From Polynucleobacter sp. MWH-P3-07-1 (GTDB taxonomy: Bacteria > Pseudomonadota > Gammaproteobacteria > Burkholderiales > Burkholderiaceae), in the NCBI RefSeq assembly GCF_018687555.1, contig NZ_CP061296.1:992001-1056000 (forward strand): a DNA stretch of 64,000 nucleotides, given 5' to 3'. The notes beneath the pieces were generated by a model. The model searched no databases. It saw only the letters and a list, made by a program, of their open reading frames with translations, and was not told the origin of the DNA. A program made the translations under genes and the position numbers. Shown one piece after another: positions 23,742 to 33,749 of the stretch. How positions within the stretch are numbered: the first letter of the stretch is position 1; each line of letters starts with the position of its first letter.

Positions 23742-24608
23742 TTATAAGACCGCTTCCCAGAGCTTAAGCGCATCGATGGTCTCGGGTACGTCATGCACTC
23801 TCACGATACGTGCACCCCGATCCGCTGCCATGACCACAGCAGCAATACTGCTGGCCAAGCGATCATCCGACTCGCGCCCAGTAAGTTTACCTAGCATCGA
23901 TTTACGAGAGATTCCTGCGAGCACAGGAAAACCCAATTGTGAAAAATGTTCGAACTGCGAGAGCATTATTAAGTTATGCTCCAAACTTTTACCAAAACCA
24001 AAACCGGGATCAAGAGCAATCCGATTCGCTACAACCCCGTTAGCAATTAAAAGATTAGCGCGCTCTATCAGAAATGAACTGACCTGCGCAATGACATCAT
24101 CGTAATGTGGATCAAACTGCATCGTCTGAGGATCGCGCTGCATGTGCATCAGCACAATGCCACATTGGGGATGATTCGCAACCACCTCAACAGCTCCCTC
24201 TTGGCGTAGCCCCCAAATATCATTAACGCAATCAACGCCAGCGTTAAGTGCTGCCTGCATCGTTGCAGATTTATAGGTATCAATCGAGAGTGCCACACCG
24301 CAATCGCTCAATAACTCAATCACTGGCATCACGCGATCAAGCTCTTCTTGAAGTGGAACCGGTTCTGCACCAGGCCTAGTAGACTCACCACCAATGTCGA
24401 TGATGTCCACTCCACTCTTAATCATCTGCTCAGCATGAATCAAGGCAGCTTTAGCTGATTGGAACTGACCACCATCCGAAAAAGAATCCGGCGTCGTGTT
24501 CAGGATACCCATGACTAATGGGCGTTTACGAGGCTCAAAAAGAAAACGCCCGCAACGCCATGTTGCGGGCTGAACTACTGACTCAGAATTACGCAGTTGC
24601 TGGTGCAC
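23742..24608 (-). CDS. folP: Dihydropteroate synthase
   Basis: Joins p-aminobenzoate to the pterin diphosphate in folate synthesis. It has VMGILNTTPDSFSDGG, IDIGGESTRPGA, NDIWGL, DPGFGFGKSLEHN and AGISRKSMLG. The start is uncertain: residues as far back as TWRCGRFLF look conserved, but no ATG, GTG or TTG lies between the ftsH stop and the MGILN methionine. The nearest fitting start is GTG at 24608, overlapping the ftsH end by 20 bp; another GTG lies at 24650. A terminator-like hairpin lies in the first 30 codons. Confidence 0.9.
   Translation of the reverse strand: MHQQLRNSESVVQPATWRCGRFLFEPRKRPLVMGILNTTPDSFSDGGQFQSAKAALIHAEQMIKSGVDIIDIGGESTRPGAEPVPLQEELDRVMPVIELLSDCGVALSIDTYKSATMQAALNAGVDCVNDIWGLRQEGAVEVVANHPQCGIVLMHMQRDPQTMQFDPHYDDVIAQVSSFLIERANLLIANGVVANRIALDPGFGFGKSLEHNLIMLSQFEHFSQLGFPVLAGISRKSMLGKLTGRESDDRLASSIAAVVMAADRGARIVRVHDVPETIDALKLWEAVL
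24536..24570 (-). terminator. Intrinsic-terminator hairpin after ftsH, inside the folP 5' end
   Basis: On the minus strand GCCCGCAAC and GTTGCGGGC form a perfect 9-bp stem around a 5-nt loop, followed by the T-rich GTTTTCTTTTTG. It begins about 20 nt after the ftsH stop codon and is read through as folP codons. Confidence 0.75.
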
Positions 24609-26511
24609 TTCCCGACGCTGGTCCGTTACCAAATGCAGTAGAAGATGCACTCTCCACTACTGGTGCAGTGGTCCCCGCTGAATTACCAAAAACCGTTGTT
24701 GGAGGTGGTGGCTTTGGTGTGCGTGGTGGACGACCTTCCATGATGTCCGTAATCTGATCTGCATCCAAGGTTTCCCATTCAAGCAGGGCAGCGACCATCG
24801 CCTCAACCTTGTCACGATTCTGCTCCAGAATCGAACGAGCCAGAGCGTATTGACTATCAATCAAGGCTCTGATTTCTGCATCGACTTTTTGCTGAGTGAG
24901 TTCAGAAACTGTTTTGGAACTGGTGCGACCAAAAATACTTTCAGACTCAGTGTCAACGTAAACCATGGTCCCTAAGCTATCACTCATACCAAAACGGGTC
25001 ACCATGTCGCGGGCCATTTTGGTAGCACGCTCAAAGTCATTGGATGCGCCTGTACTCATGGAGTGCAAGAAGATTTCTTCTGCAGCTCGACCACCAAACA
25101 AAATGGCCAACTCTTCCAACATCCGATCTTTATACAGATTGACGCGATCAAACTCAGGCAATTGCCAAGTAACACCCAATGCCATACCGCGCGGCATGAT
25201 GGTCACTTTATGAACGGGGTCTGCTTTAGGCAATACCTTGGCGACCACAGCGTGACCGGACTCGTGATATGCCGTATTACGACGCTCTTCTTCACGCATG
25301 ACTGCAGACTTGCGCTCAGGACCCATGTAGATCTTGTCCTTAGCATCTTCAAAGTCTTTCATATCCACTGCGCGTTTATTGCGACGCGCTGCAAATAGAG
25401 CCGCCTCATTAACAAGGTTAGCGAGATCTGCACCAGAGAACCCAGGGGTGCCGCGCGCTAATACGGCAGCATTGACATCTGGATCAATCGGAACCTTGCG
25501 CATATGCACTTGCAGAATTTGCTCACGACCCCGAATGTCAGGTAAGCCAACATGCACTTGACGGTCAAAACGACCTGGGCGCAATAAGGCACGATCCAGA
25601 ACATCGGAACGGTTAGTCGCTGCAACCACGATTACGCCGCTGTTGCTTTCAAAGCCATCCATCTCCACCAACATTTGGTTCAGGGTTTGTTCACGCTCAT
25701 CATTACCACCACCCATACCAGCGCCACGGTGACGACCTACGGCATCAATCTCATCGATAAAGATGATGCAAGGGGAATTTTTCTTGGCGTTCTCAAACAT
25801 GTCGCGCACGCGGGATGCGCCCACACCCACAAACATCTCAACAAAGTCTGAGCCTGAGATGGAGAAGAAAGGAACCTTTGCTTCACCAGCAATAGCACGG
25901 GCTAATAAGGTTTTACCTGTTCCAGGAGGCCCCACCAGCAATACACCATGCGGAATACGGCCGCCCAACTTCTGAAATTTTTGCGGATCTTTTAAGAAGT
26001 CCACCAACTCAAAGACTTCTTCTTTAGCTTCATCGCACCCTGCCACATCAGCAAAGGTAACCGTATTACTGTTTTGATCAATCAGGCGGGCTTTGGATTT
26101 ACCGAAGGAGAATGCACCGCCTTTACCACCGCCCTGCATCTGGCGCATCATGAAAAACCAAAAGCCAATAATCAGTAGTGTTGGACCAAGGTAGTACAAA
26201 GCGGAAACGAACATATTGGGTTCATCGTCAGCTTTACCCGTAACCTGAACGCCGTATTTCATCAAGTCGCCCACCATCCAAATATCGCCTGGAGAAATAA
26301 TGGAATATTTCGCGCCATCGTTTGGTGTGACTTGTAATGTTCGACCCTGCACGTCAACGCGCTTGATCTTTCCCGCCTTGGAATCTTCCATAAACTGCGA
26401 GTAAGTCACTTGCGGCTGATCTTTGGGCTTATCAAATTGCTTGAACACTGTAAATAGGACGAGGCCCACAACGAGCCAGATACCCACTTTTTGGAACATA
26501 TTGCTATTCAA
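24589..26511 (-). CDS. ftsH: ATP-dependent zinc metalloprotease FtsH
   Basis: Membrane-anchored AAA+ protease that degrades damaged membrane proteins and regulators such as LpxC. Two membrane helices (about 10-28 and 105-121) flank a periplasmic domain; then Walker A GPPGTGKT (194-201), Walker B IIFIDEID (249-256), the SRH ([15 protein letters not shown]), the zinc site HESGH (416-420) and a Pro/Ala/Thr-rich tail. The start is TTG at 26511, giving MNSNMF as in relatives, with AAAGG 7 nt upstream; an ATG four codons later is possible. Confidence 0.97.
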   Translation of the reverse strand: MNSNMFQKVGIWLVVGLVLFTVFKQFDKPKDQPQVTYSQFMEDSKAGKIKRVDVQGRTLQVTPNDGAKYSIISPGDIWMVGDLMKYGVQVTGKADDEPNMFVSALYYLGPTLLIIGFWFFMMRQMQGGGKGGAFSFGKSKARLIDQNSNTVTFADVAGCDEAKEEVFELVDFLKDPQKFQKLGGRIPHGVLLVGPPGTGKTLLARAIAGEAKVPFFSISGSDFVEMFVGVGASRVRDMFENAKKNSPCIIFIDEIDAVGRHRGAGMGGGNDEREQTLNQMLVEMDGFESNSGVIVVAATNRSDVLDRALLRPGRFDRQVHVGLPDIRGREQILQVHMRKVPIDPDVNAAVLARGTPGFSGADLANLVNEAALFAARRNKRAVDMKDFEDAKDKIYMGPERKSAVMREEERRNTAYHESGHAVVAKVLPKADPVHKVTIMPRGMALGVTWQLPEFDRVNLYKDRMLEELAILFGGRAAEEIFLHSMSTGASNDFERATKMARDMVTRFGMSDSLGTMVYVDTESESIFGRTSSKTVSELTQQKVDAEIRALIDSQYALARSILEQNRDKVEAMVAALLEWETLDADQITDIMEGRPPRTPKPPPPTTVFGNSAGTTAPVVESASSTAFGNGPASGSAPATA

Positions 26512-26604
26512 AACGAGGCCTTTGCCGGATTAATCCGGGAGTAATTGCATTGCTGATACCTAAGTATTTGATTCTACTACCAGGCTTTTTCAAGGGCTTG
26601 GAGT

Positions 26605-26623
26605 GGGTTTATTTAATAAACCC
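26605..26623. repeat. 19-bp palindrome between rlmE and ftsH
   Basis: GGGTTTA and TAAACCC flank TTTAA, forming a perfect inverted repeat in the 135-bp gap. No T-run follows on either side, so it is not a clear terminator; it could be an operator or an RNA processing site before ftsH. Confidence 0.4.
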
Positions 26624-26646
26624 ATGTAAATCGGGGGGTTATTGCC

Positions 26647-27321
26647 CTATTTAGGAGTCTTTAGTGTGCGTCCAAGGAGAAAGGTTTCGGAGGAGCGATC
26701 CCGGGAAGCCTTAGGCTTACGGGAGGCTACCGTTTTGAAAACCTTTTTAAAGGTCTCCACAATCTGGCTATAGCCACTGCCATGGAAGCACTTGATTAAT
26801 AAAGCCCCATCAGGCTTAAGGTGATTTACCGCAAACTCCAAAGCAATTTCAGCCAAGAAAGCCATCCGGGCTGAGTCTGCCACGCCAACACCAGATAGGT
26901 TCGGCGCCATATCTGAAAGAACCAAGTCCACTCTGCCATGATCGGCGGCGGGCAACAATGCCTCTAAGGCTTTTAGCCCCTCATCCTCCCGAAAGTCCCC
27001 CTGAATAAAGCTCACATCGGCAATATCTTCCATTGGCAATAAATCAATCGCAATGATGGTGCCATCGGGCTTGCCAGATTCAATCGCGGGATTGCTCTTG
27101 CCAAGCTCAGTCAGGCGATTACGAGCGTACTGAGACCAACTACCTGGCGCACTGCCAAGGTCAACAATGGTCATGCCAGCCTTGATGAGGTGATCTTGTT
27201 CGTCAATTTCAGAGAGCTTGTAAACCGCACGTGCGCGATAACCCTCTTTTTGAGCCATCTTCACATAGGGATCAGTTAGATGATCTTGTAACCAACTTTT
27301 ATTAAATTTATTTTTTGCCAC
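26647..27321 (-). CDS. rlmE: 23S rRNA (uridine-2552-2'-O) methyltransferase
   Basis: RlmE (FtsJ) methylates U2552 in the A-loop late in 50S assembly. The 224-residue protein has the basic start [28 protein letters not shown] with the first catalytic Lys, SAM-binding [23 protein letters not shown] with Asp, [10 protein letters not shown] with Lys and SSETFLLG with Glu, completing the K-D-K-E tetrad. It precedes ftsH, as in most proteobacteria, and is divergent from yhbY. Confidence 0.96.
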   Translation of the reverse strand: MAKNKFNKSWLQDHLTDPYVKMAQKEGYRARAVYKLSEIDEQDHLIKAGMTIVDLGSAPGSWSQYARNRLTELGKSNPAIESGKPDGTIIAIDLLPMEDIADVSFIQGDFREDEGLKALEALLPAADHGRVDLVLSDMAPNLSGVGVADSARMAFLAEIALEFAVNHLKPDGALLIKCFHGSGYSQIVETFKKVFKTVASRKPKASRDRSSETFLLGRTLKTPK

Positions 27322-27447
27322 AGCTTGTCCACTTTCAGAGGGCTATTTTCCTTGTTTATAGGTCACAAGGCAAAGAATCTGTACAAAATCGGCTCAAATA
27401 GCCTCATCTAAGCTGAATTCAAGGCTGCATGCTCTATCATCCACACC

Positions 27448-28053
27448 ATGACTGCTCTTACTCTCACCCCCGCCCAACGCAAAGCCCTCAAGGCTGAAGC
27501 CCATAGTCTTAGCCCTGTCGTGATGATTGGCAATACCGGCTTAAGTCCTGCCGTCGTTAAAGAAGCCAAATTAGCCATTGCTAGTCATGGCTTGATCAAA
27601 GTGCGCGTCTTAGGCGACGATCGTGAAGCACGCATCGCGATGTATGAAACACTTTGCGATCAATTGGATGCGGCTCCAGTTCAACACATCGGCAAACTAT
27701 TCGTGCTCTGGAAGCCCAAACAAGAAATCGATGAACACCTTTTGCATTTAGGTCGTTCTAGCAAGCAAACTAAAAAGACTTTGCAAGCACCTCGCAAATC
27801 TACCGCCGGTAAACGTACGAGCACTTCTGAAAGATCTGACCGTCGCTCAAGCGCCAGTAAATCTCCTTTCGCACGTGCGGCTGTTGTCAAGACAGCGAGT
27901 AAAACACCCAAGAAGCGAGTCTTACGTTCAGAAGCTGCTGAATCCAAAATTGGCTGGTCATCGCCCGGCTATCGCAAAGCAGCTGCAGCACCTGCCCCTA
28001 TCAAGAAACGTAAAGTCAGAATGAGTAGCACCAAGAAAAAACTCTTAGGCTAA
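27448..28053 (+). CDS. yhbY: YhbY-family (CRM domain) RNA-binding protein with long basic tail
   Basis: The first 95 residues form a CRM domain (LTPAQRKALKAEAHSL, VVMIGNTGLSPAVVKEA, HGLIKVRVLGDD, HIGKLFVLWKP). E. coli YhbY, about 97 residues, binds pre-50S ribosome particles. Here a Lys/Arg/Ser/Ala-rich tail of about 100 residues follows, likely disordered and RNA-binding. It is divergent from rlmE with a 126-bp shared promoter region and convergent with the DUF4149 gene. Confidence 0.9.
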   Translation: MTALTLTPAQRKALKAEAHSLSPVVMIGNTGLSPAVVKEAKLAIASHGLIKVRVLGDDREARIAMYETLCDQLDAAPVQHIGKLFVLWKPKQEIDEHLLHLGRSSKQTKKTLQAPRKSTAGKRTSTSERSDRRSSASKSPFARAAVVKTASKTPKKRVLRSEAAESKIGWSSPGYRKAAAAPAPIKKRKVRMSSTKKKLLG

Positions 28054-28066
28054 ACGCTGAATACCG

Positions 28067-28531
28067 TTATTTGGCGGCATCCCAGACAAGCTTGATACCC
28101 AAGAGGCTTTGAATCAGATAAACGATGCTGGAAACACCATGGAGGCGACCAAACATGGTTGCCGCAGGTGATTGCATGACAGGCATCCCTTCAAGCAAGG
28201 TCTGATCTCTTAAAGCACTCATCCAAGGTAATAGGACAACACTACCAATCAGGCTGCACATTAGCATTGCCAATAAAAGCCAACGCATGGATTGGTACTG
28301 TAATTGCCCCTGCTTCACGAAGCGGTTCGCCATGACCAAGAGCACCAAGCACACTACAAAGCTCAAGTAGGCTTCAATTCTGAAAATATCGCCAGCAATC
28401 ATGCCGGCCACCTGATGGTCAGTCAGAATGGTGAACAATGCTGGGGCAACGAGATAGCCAGCCGCCAACATGCTGCCAACCCAGAGGCCAGCGACGACAG
28501 TAAAAAATCTTGGCGCTTTAGATGCGGACAC
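28067..28531 (-). CDS. DUF4149 membrane protein
   Basis: A 154-residue protein with four membrane segments: FFTVVAGLWVGSMLAAGYLVAP, YLSFVVCLVLLVMAN, WLLLAMLMCSLIGSVVLLPW and a C-terminal VYLIQSLLGIKLVW. The pattern, with the invariant GxW and the FGRLHGVSS loop, fits DUF4149, found beside greA and yhbY in Burkholderiales. No function is known. It follows greA by 15 bp on the same strand. Confidence 0.8.
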   Translation of the reverse strand: MSASKAPRFFTVVAGLWVGSMLAAGYLVAPALFTILTDHQVAGMIAGDIFRIEAYLSFVVCLVLLVMANRFVKQGQLQYQSMRWLLLAMLMCSLIGSVVLLPWMSALRDQTLLEGMPVMQSPAATMFGRLHGVSSIVYLIQSLLGIKLVWDAAK

Positions 28532-28546
28532 TGATGACAGGTAGGC

Positions 28547-29023
28547 TTAGATATAACGAATCGCTAAGATTTCAACTTCCCGATTTCCACCAGGAGCTTG
28601 CACTGCAACCACATCACCCTCTTCTTTGCTAATAAGTGCACGTGCGATTGGTGAGCTAATCGAAATCAGGTTACTGGCGATATCTGCTTCATCGTCGCCC
28701 ACAATTTGATAGGTAAATTGAGTGCCGTCTTCTAAATCTTCAAGATCAACTGTTGCACCAAAGACTACTCGACCGTTGACATCTAATGAGGCGGGATCGA
28801 TCACTTGGGCGGCGGACAATTTGCTTTCCAATTCCTGAATGCGTCCCTCAATGAAGCCTTGCTTTTCTTTGGCCGCATCATATTCAGCATTCTCAGAGAG
28901 GTCGCCTTGTGCACGCGCCTCAGAGATTGCATTGATGACTGCAGGACGCTCAACATGCTTGAGGCGATGCAACTCCTCTTTCAGAAGTTCTGCACCACGC
29001 TTAGTAATGGGAATTGTGCTCAT
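28547..29023 (-). CDS. greA: Transcription elongation factor GreA
   Basis: Rescues backtracked RNA polymerase by stimulating transcript cleavage through its coiled coil. At 158 residues it has the family length: N-terminal helices with [17 protein letters not shown], the acidic coiled-coil tip [22 protein letters not shown], and the C-terminal FKBP-like domain ([25 protein letters not shown]). It lies downstream of carB on the same strand with a 60-bp gap that contains a hairpin. Confidence 0.97.
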   Translation of the reverse strand: MSTIPITKRGAELLKEELHRLKHVERPAVINAISEARAQGDLSENAEYDAAKEKQGFIEGRIQELESKLSAAQVIDPASLDVNGRVVFGATVDLEDLEDGTQFTYQIVGDDEADIASNLISISSPIARALISKEEGDVVAVQAPGGNREVEILAIRYI

Positions 29024-29050
29024 ACCGCTAACCTAAATAAGAATCGAATA

Positions 29051-29071
29051 CCTTGCGCAAATCGCGCAAGG
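29051..29071 (-). repeat. Hairpin between carB and greA
   Basis: CCTTGCGC and GCGCAAGG form a perfect 8-bp stem with a 5-nt loop. On the minus strand it is not followed by a T-run, so it is more likely an RNA stability or processing element than a terminator. Confidence 0.45.
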
Positions 29072-29083
29072 CCTGATTTTAGA

Positions 29084-32000
29084 TTAATTCAGCAGTAGAT
29101 GTAAATTCTGTAAGGCGTACACCTCAAGCGACTCATTTCCGCCATGCTGAGATGCCAGCAAGCCATCCATCACCGCACGCGCTGCACTAATCGTGGTGTA
29201 GTAGGTAATCCCTTGCGCCTGAGCACTAGTCCGAATCGAACGTGAATCCGCAATAGCAGCACGGGTTTCATCTACCGTAGTGAATACAAGGGAGATTTCA
29301 CCGTTCTTAATCAAATCCACAATATGCGGACGGCCATCTTTTACTTTATTCACCACTCGAACAGGCAATCCAGCCGCTTCAATTGCCGCTGCAGTGCCTT
29401 TGGTAGCAACCATTGGGAAGCCCAGTTGATGTAATAACTTAGCGACTTCAACTGCCTTCGCCTTGTCACTATCTTTAACAGTCAGAGCAACCGTTCCAGT
29501 CTTGGGTAATTTTGTTCCAGCACCCAGTTGAGATTTAAAGAGCGCCTCACCAAAGGTTTTACCTACACCCATGACCTCGCCGGTGGAGCGCATCTCTGGT
29601 CCTAAGATTGGATCAATTCCTGGGAATTTGTTGAATGGGAAAACCGCTTCCTTGACAGAGAAGTAAGGCGGTTTCACTTCAGCCTCAATACCCTGCTGGT
29701 CAAGTGATTGCCCCACCATACAACGGGCAGCAATCTTAGCGAGCTGCAAGCCCGTAGCTTTGGAGACAAAAGGAACGGTCCGTGAGGCGCGAGGATTGAC
29801 CTCAAGCACGTAAATCACATCCTGACCATTGACATTCTGAATCGCAAACTGGACATTCATGAGACCAACAACATTAAGGCCTTTTGCCATCGCAGCAGTT
29901 TGACGCTTGATCTCGCTGACGGTTTCCTCGGAGAGAGAATACGGTGGCAAGGAACATGCAGAGTCACCAGAGTGAACTCCAGCTTGCTCAATATGCTCCA
30001 TCACTCCGCCGATAAATACCCGCTTACCGTCGCTGATGCAATCCACATCACATTCAATCGCATCATTCAAGAAGCGATCGAAAAGCACAGGAGAATCATT
30101 AGATACTTTGACAGCTTCACGCATATAGCGTTCGAGATCTCTGCCATCGTGCACGATTTCCATGGCACGACCACCCAAGACATAAGAGGGACGAACTACT
30201 AATGGATAGCCAATTTCTTCAGCAAGCTTGAGCGCCTCATCTTCAGCGCGCGCAGTCCGGTTGGGTGGCTGACGTAAGCCCAAATCTTGCAGGAGCTTTT
30301 GGAAACGCTCACGATCTTCAGCCGCATCAATCATGTCAGGCGAAGTACCAATAATCGGCACGCCATTCTTCTCCAGATCCAATGCCAACTTCAATGGGGT
30401 TTGACCGCCATACTGAACGATCACCCCTTTAGGCTTTTCTTTAGCCACGATCTCTAAAACATCCTCCAGCGTCAATGGCTCAAAGTAGAGTCGATCTGAG
30501 GTGTCGTAGTCGGTAGAAACGGTTTCTGGATTGCAGTTGACCATGATGGTTTCAAAACCATCATCACGCATCGCTAATGCAGCATGGACGCAGCAGTAGT
30601 CAAACTCAATACCCTGACCGATGCGATTGGGTCCACCACCGAGCACCATGATCTTGTCGCGATTCGTAGGATTGGACTCGCACTCGCCATGCTCAGCTTC
30701 ATAGGTCGAATACATATAAGCCGTATTGGTAGCAAATTCTGCTGCGCAAGTATCTACCCGCTTATAAACCGGCGTGACTTTAAGACGATGACGTGCGGAG
30801 CGGACGGATGACGCGTCGACGCCGAGTAATTTGGCAAGCCTACGGTCCGAGAACCCTTTCTGTTTCACAAAGCGCAGTTCCGCTGCTGACAGGCTATCAA
30901 TCTTGCGCTGCTTGAGCTCAACCTCTATGGTAATGAGCTCTTCAATTTGCTCTAAGAACCAAGGGTCCACTTTAGTTTCGGCATAGATCTCATCTAAGCC
31001 CATACCCATCCGGAAAGCATCCGCGAGATACCAAATGCGATCTGGGCCAGGTTCACCAATCTCTTGAATGATGTCGTCTAAATCAGTAGACACTTCATCT
31101 AAACCATCTACCCCTACCTCAAGACCACGCAGAGCCTTTTGAAAGGACTCTTGGAAAGTACGGCCAATCGCCATGACTTCACCAACGGATTTCATTTGAG
31201 TGGTTAAGCGTGAATCTGCTTGGGGGAACTTCTCAAAAGCAAAGCGCGGAATCTTAGTCACGACATAGTCAATTGATGGCTCAAAGGAGGCTGGTGTTGC
31301 ACCCCCAGTGATGTCATTCTTCAACTCATCGAGGGTATAACCCACCGCCAACTTAGCAGCAATCTTAGCGATCGGGAAACCGGTTGCTTTGGAAGCCAAT
31401 GCCGATGAACGCGAGACCCGTGGGTTCATCTCAATCACAATCATCCGACCATCAACCGGGTTGATCGAGAACTGCACATTCGAACCGCCTGTATCGACAC
31501 CAATCTCGCGCAGGACCGCAATCGATGCATTACGCATGATTTGATATTCTTTATCGGTCAATGTTTGAGCAGGCGCAACCGTAATCGAGTCGCCCGTGTG
31601 GACGCCCATCGGGTCTAAGTTTTCGATCGAGCAAACGATGATGCAGTTGTCAGCGCGGTCACGCACCACTTCCATCTCAAATTCTTTCCAACCCAAGAGC
31701 GACTCTTCAATCAGTAATTCATGGGTCGGCGAGAGATCTAAACCGCGTTTGCAGATTTCTTCAAACTCTTCGCGGTTGTACGCAATACCACCGCCTGATC
31801 CACCCATGGTGAATGATGGACGGATCACTACCGGGAAACCGGCGCTACCAGTTTCTTGTTGAATGCGTTGCTGCACTTCATGTGCTTCATCTAGTGAATG
31901 GGCAATCCCAGACTTGGCAGAACCTAGACCAATTTTGGTCATCGCCTCTTTGAACTTTTGACGATCTTCTGCCTTATCAATTGCCTCGGGTGAAGCGCCA

Positions 32001-32347
32001 ATCAATTCACAGCCGTATTTTTCTAATACACCGTGGCGATGTAAATCCAGTGCACAGTTCAATGCGGTTTGACCACCCATCGTTGGGAGAATCGCATCTG
32101 GCTTCTCGGTAGCGATGATGCGCTCTACCACTTCCCAAGTAATCGGCTCGATATAGGTTACATCCGCCATCTCGGGGTCGGTCATGATGGTCGCAGGGTT
32201 GCTATTGACCAAAATCACTTTGTAACCCTCATCGCGCAATGCTTTACAAGCCTGTGCTCCAGAGTAATCAAACTCACAAGCTTGCCCAATCACAATCGGG
32301 CCAGCACCAATAATCAAAATGCTCTTAATGTCGCTACGCTTAGGCAT
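29084..32347 (-). CDS. carB: Carbamoyl-phosphate synthase large chain
   Basis: Makes carbamoyl phosphate from bicarbonate, ATP and ammonia delivered by CarA, for pyrimidine and arginine synthesis. The 1087-residue protein has both ATP-grasp halves: [20 protein letters not shown] at the start with [17 protein letters not shown], and a second half starting [20 protein letters not shown] with [17 protein letters not shown]-terminal MGS-like allosteric domain begins near [13 protein letters not shown]. Its ATG shares one base with the carA stop (TAATG). Confidence 0.98.
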   Translation of the reverse strand: MPKRSDIKSILIIGAGPIVIGQACEFDYSGAQACKALRDEGYKVILVNSNPATIMTDPEMADVTYIEPITWEVVERIIATEKPDAILPTMGGQTALNCALDLHRHGVLEKYGCELIGASPEAIDKAEDRQKFKEAMTKIGLGSAKSGIAHSLDEAHEVQQRIQQETGSAGFPVVIRPSFTMGGSGGGIAYNREEFEEICKRGLDLSPTHELLIEESLLGWKEFEMEVVRDRADNCIIVCSIENLDPMGVHTGDSITVAPAQTLTDKEYQIMRNASIAVLREIGVDTGGSNVQFSINPVDGRMIVIEMNPRVSRSSALASKATGFPIAKIAAKLAVGYTLDELKNDITGGATPASFEPSIDYVVTKIPRFAFEKFPQADSRLTTQMKSVGEVMAIGRTFQESFQKALRGLEVGVDGLDEVSTDLDDIIQEIGEPGPDRIWYLADAFRMGMGLDEIYAETKVDPWFLEQIEELITIEVELKQRKIDSLSAAELRFVKQKGFSDRRLAKLLGVDASSVRSARHRLKVTPVYKRVDTCAAEFATNTAYMYSTYEAEHGECESNPTNRDKIMVLGGGPNRIGQGIEFDYCCVHAALAMRDDGFETIMVNCNPETVSTDYDTSDRLYFEPLTLEDVLEIVAKEKPKGVIVQYGGQTPLKLALDLEKNGVPIIGTSPDMIDAAEDRERFQKLLQDLGLRQPPNRTARAEDEALKLAEEIGYPLVVRPSYVLGGRAMEIVHDGRDLERYMREAVKVSNDSPVLFDRFLNDAIECDVDCISDGKRVFIGGVMEHIEQAGVHSGDSACSLPPYSLSEETVSEIKRQTAAMAKGLNVVGLMNVQFAIQNVNGQDVIYVLEVNPRASRTVPFVSKATGLQLAKIAARCMVGQSLDQQGIEAEVKPPYFSVKEAVFPFNKFPGIDPILGPEMRSTGEVMGVGKTFGEALFKSQLGAGTKLPKTGTVALTVKDSDKAKAVEVAKLLHQLGFPMVATKGTAAAIEAAGLPVRVVNKVKDGRPHIVDLIKNGEISLVFTTVDETRAAIADSRSIRTSAQAQGITYYTTISAARAVMDGLLASQHGGNESLEVYALQNLHLLLN

Positions 32348-33552
32348 TATTTGCCCCCCTTGCTATTACTACTTTGGGTAGCATTCATAAGCTCCACAAA
32401 ACGATCAAATAAATAGGCAATGTCATGCGGTCCTGGTGATGCTTCTGGGTGCCCCTGGAAGCACAGTGCAGGCTTATCTTTCCAAGCCAGACCCTGTAGT
32501 GAACCGTCAAACAATGAAATGTGAGTGACGCGCACGGTATCAGGCAAGGTATTGGGGTCCACTGCAAAGCCATGGTTCTGAGAAGTAATGGCAACGCGCC
32601 CGCTGTCTAAATCTTTGACAGGATGGTTGGCACCATGATGACCAAATTTCATTTTCAATGTTTTAGCGCCGGCAGCTAAACCCATTATCTGGTGGCCTAA
32701 GCAAATACCGAAGGTAGGCACACCCCTCTCAATGATTTCTTTGGCAGCCGCAATTGCATAATCGCATGGGCCAGGATCGCCAGGACCATTGGAGAAGAAC
32801 ACACCATCGGGATTCATAGCCAATACCTCTGCAGCACTAGTTTGCGCAGGAACTACGGTGAGCTCACAACCGCGCTCGGCAAGCATGCGCAAGATATTGG
32901 ACTTCACTCCGAAGTCATAGGCCACTACTTTTTTGAGGGCCTTGCTCTGATCTAAGTTGCGATAGGCTGGTTTACCGTTGGGGCCATGAAGCTCCCACTC
33001 GGCCTCACGCCACGGATATGCCTGTTTAGTAGTTACGACTTTTGCTAGGTCTAAGCCAGACATGCCAGGGAAAGATTGTGCCAACTGCAAGGCCTTTTTA
33101 CCTAGGGCCTCAATATCGTCGCCCAACTTGCCAGCCACAATGGCGCCAGATTGAGCGCCCTTATCACGCAAGATGCGGGTGAGCATACGAGTATCAACGC
33201 CGGAGATACCCTGTACTTTGGATTTGGTCAGATAGTCCTCGAGACTGCCTTCAGAACGGAAGTTCGAGACACGTCTGGATAAGTCTTTAACGACTAGACC
33301 AGCGGCATGAATTTGGGTTGACTCCGCATCTTGAGCATTGACTCCGACATTACCAATATGCGGATAAGTCAGCGTGACAATTTGACGCGAATAACTGGGG
33401 TCAGTAATGATTTCTTGATAGCCAGTGAGTGCAGTATTGAAGACTACCTCCCCAACGGTTTCGCCGGGAGCGCCAATACTATGGCCTGGAAATAAAGTGC
33501 CATCGGCTAGAGCCAACACGGCGGGAGGAAAAGAAGGAAGCAAGGGTGACAA
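32347..33552 (-). CDS. carA: Carbamoyl-phosphate synthase small chain
   Basis: Glutaminase subunit that passes ammonia to CarB. The N-terminal CPSase domain ([39 protein letters not shown]) is followed by a class I amidotransferase domain with [14 protein letters not shown] (nucleophile Cys), NHGFAVD and [13 protein letters not shown] (His, Glu). The start is TTG at 33552 with GGAGATGGT just upstream; no ATG fits in frame. The 197-bp region before it, up to prpE, holds no gene and no attenuator I can recognise. Confidence 0.96.
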   Translation of the reverse strand: MSPLLPSFPPAVLALADGTLFPGHSIGAPGETVGEVVFNTALTGYQEIITDPSYSRQIVTLTYPHIGNVGVNAQDAESTQIHAAGLVVKDLSRRVSNFRSEGSLEDYLTKSKVQGISGVDTRMLTRILRDKGAQSGAIVAGKLGDDIEALGKKALQLAQSFPGMSGLDLAKVVTTKQAYPWREAEWELHGPNGKPAYRNLDQSKALKKVVAYDFGVKSNILRMLAERGCELTVVPAQTSAAEVLAMNPDGVFFSNGPGDPGPCDYAIAAAKEIIERGVPTFGICLGHQIMGLAAGAKTLKMKFGHHGANHPVKDLDSGRVAITSQNHGFAVDPNTLPDTVRVTHISLFDGSLQGLAWKDKPALCFQGHPEASPGPHDIAYLFDRFVELMNATQSSNSKGGK

Positions 33553-33749
33553 ACCATCTCCAGTCCCTGCTCCATCCGACGCTCAACACCCCACAAAAGA
33601 CTACCCCGAGGCTGTTTTTGCGGGAGGTGAGTGTCTTTAAGCGCTAGGGTAATTATTGAGTTTCGAACCCTGTAATGATACCAGCTCGGCCACCCTAAAA
33701 GCAGAACTGGACTTCGCTCCCCTAGCTACTAGGCTGGCAGGCGCTTAAC

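Noticed and set aside
24518..24757. Plus-strand frame antisense to the ftsH end
   Set aside because: It mirrors the Pro/Ala/Thr-rich ftsH tail and the terminator stem; a shadow of real genes.
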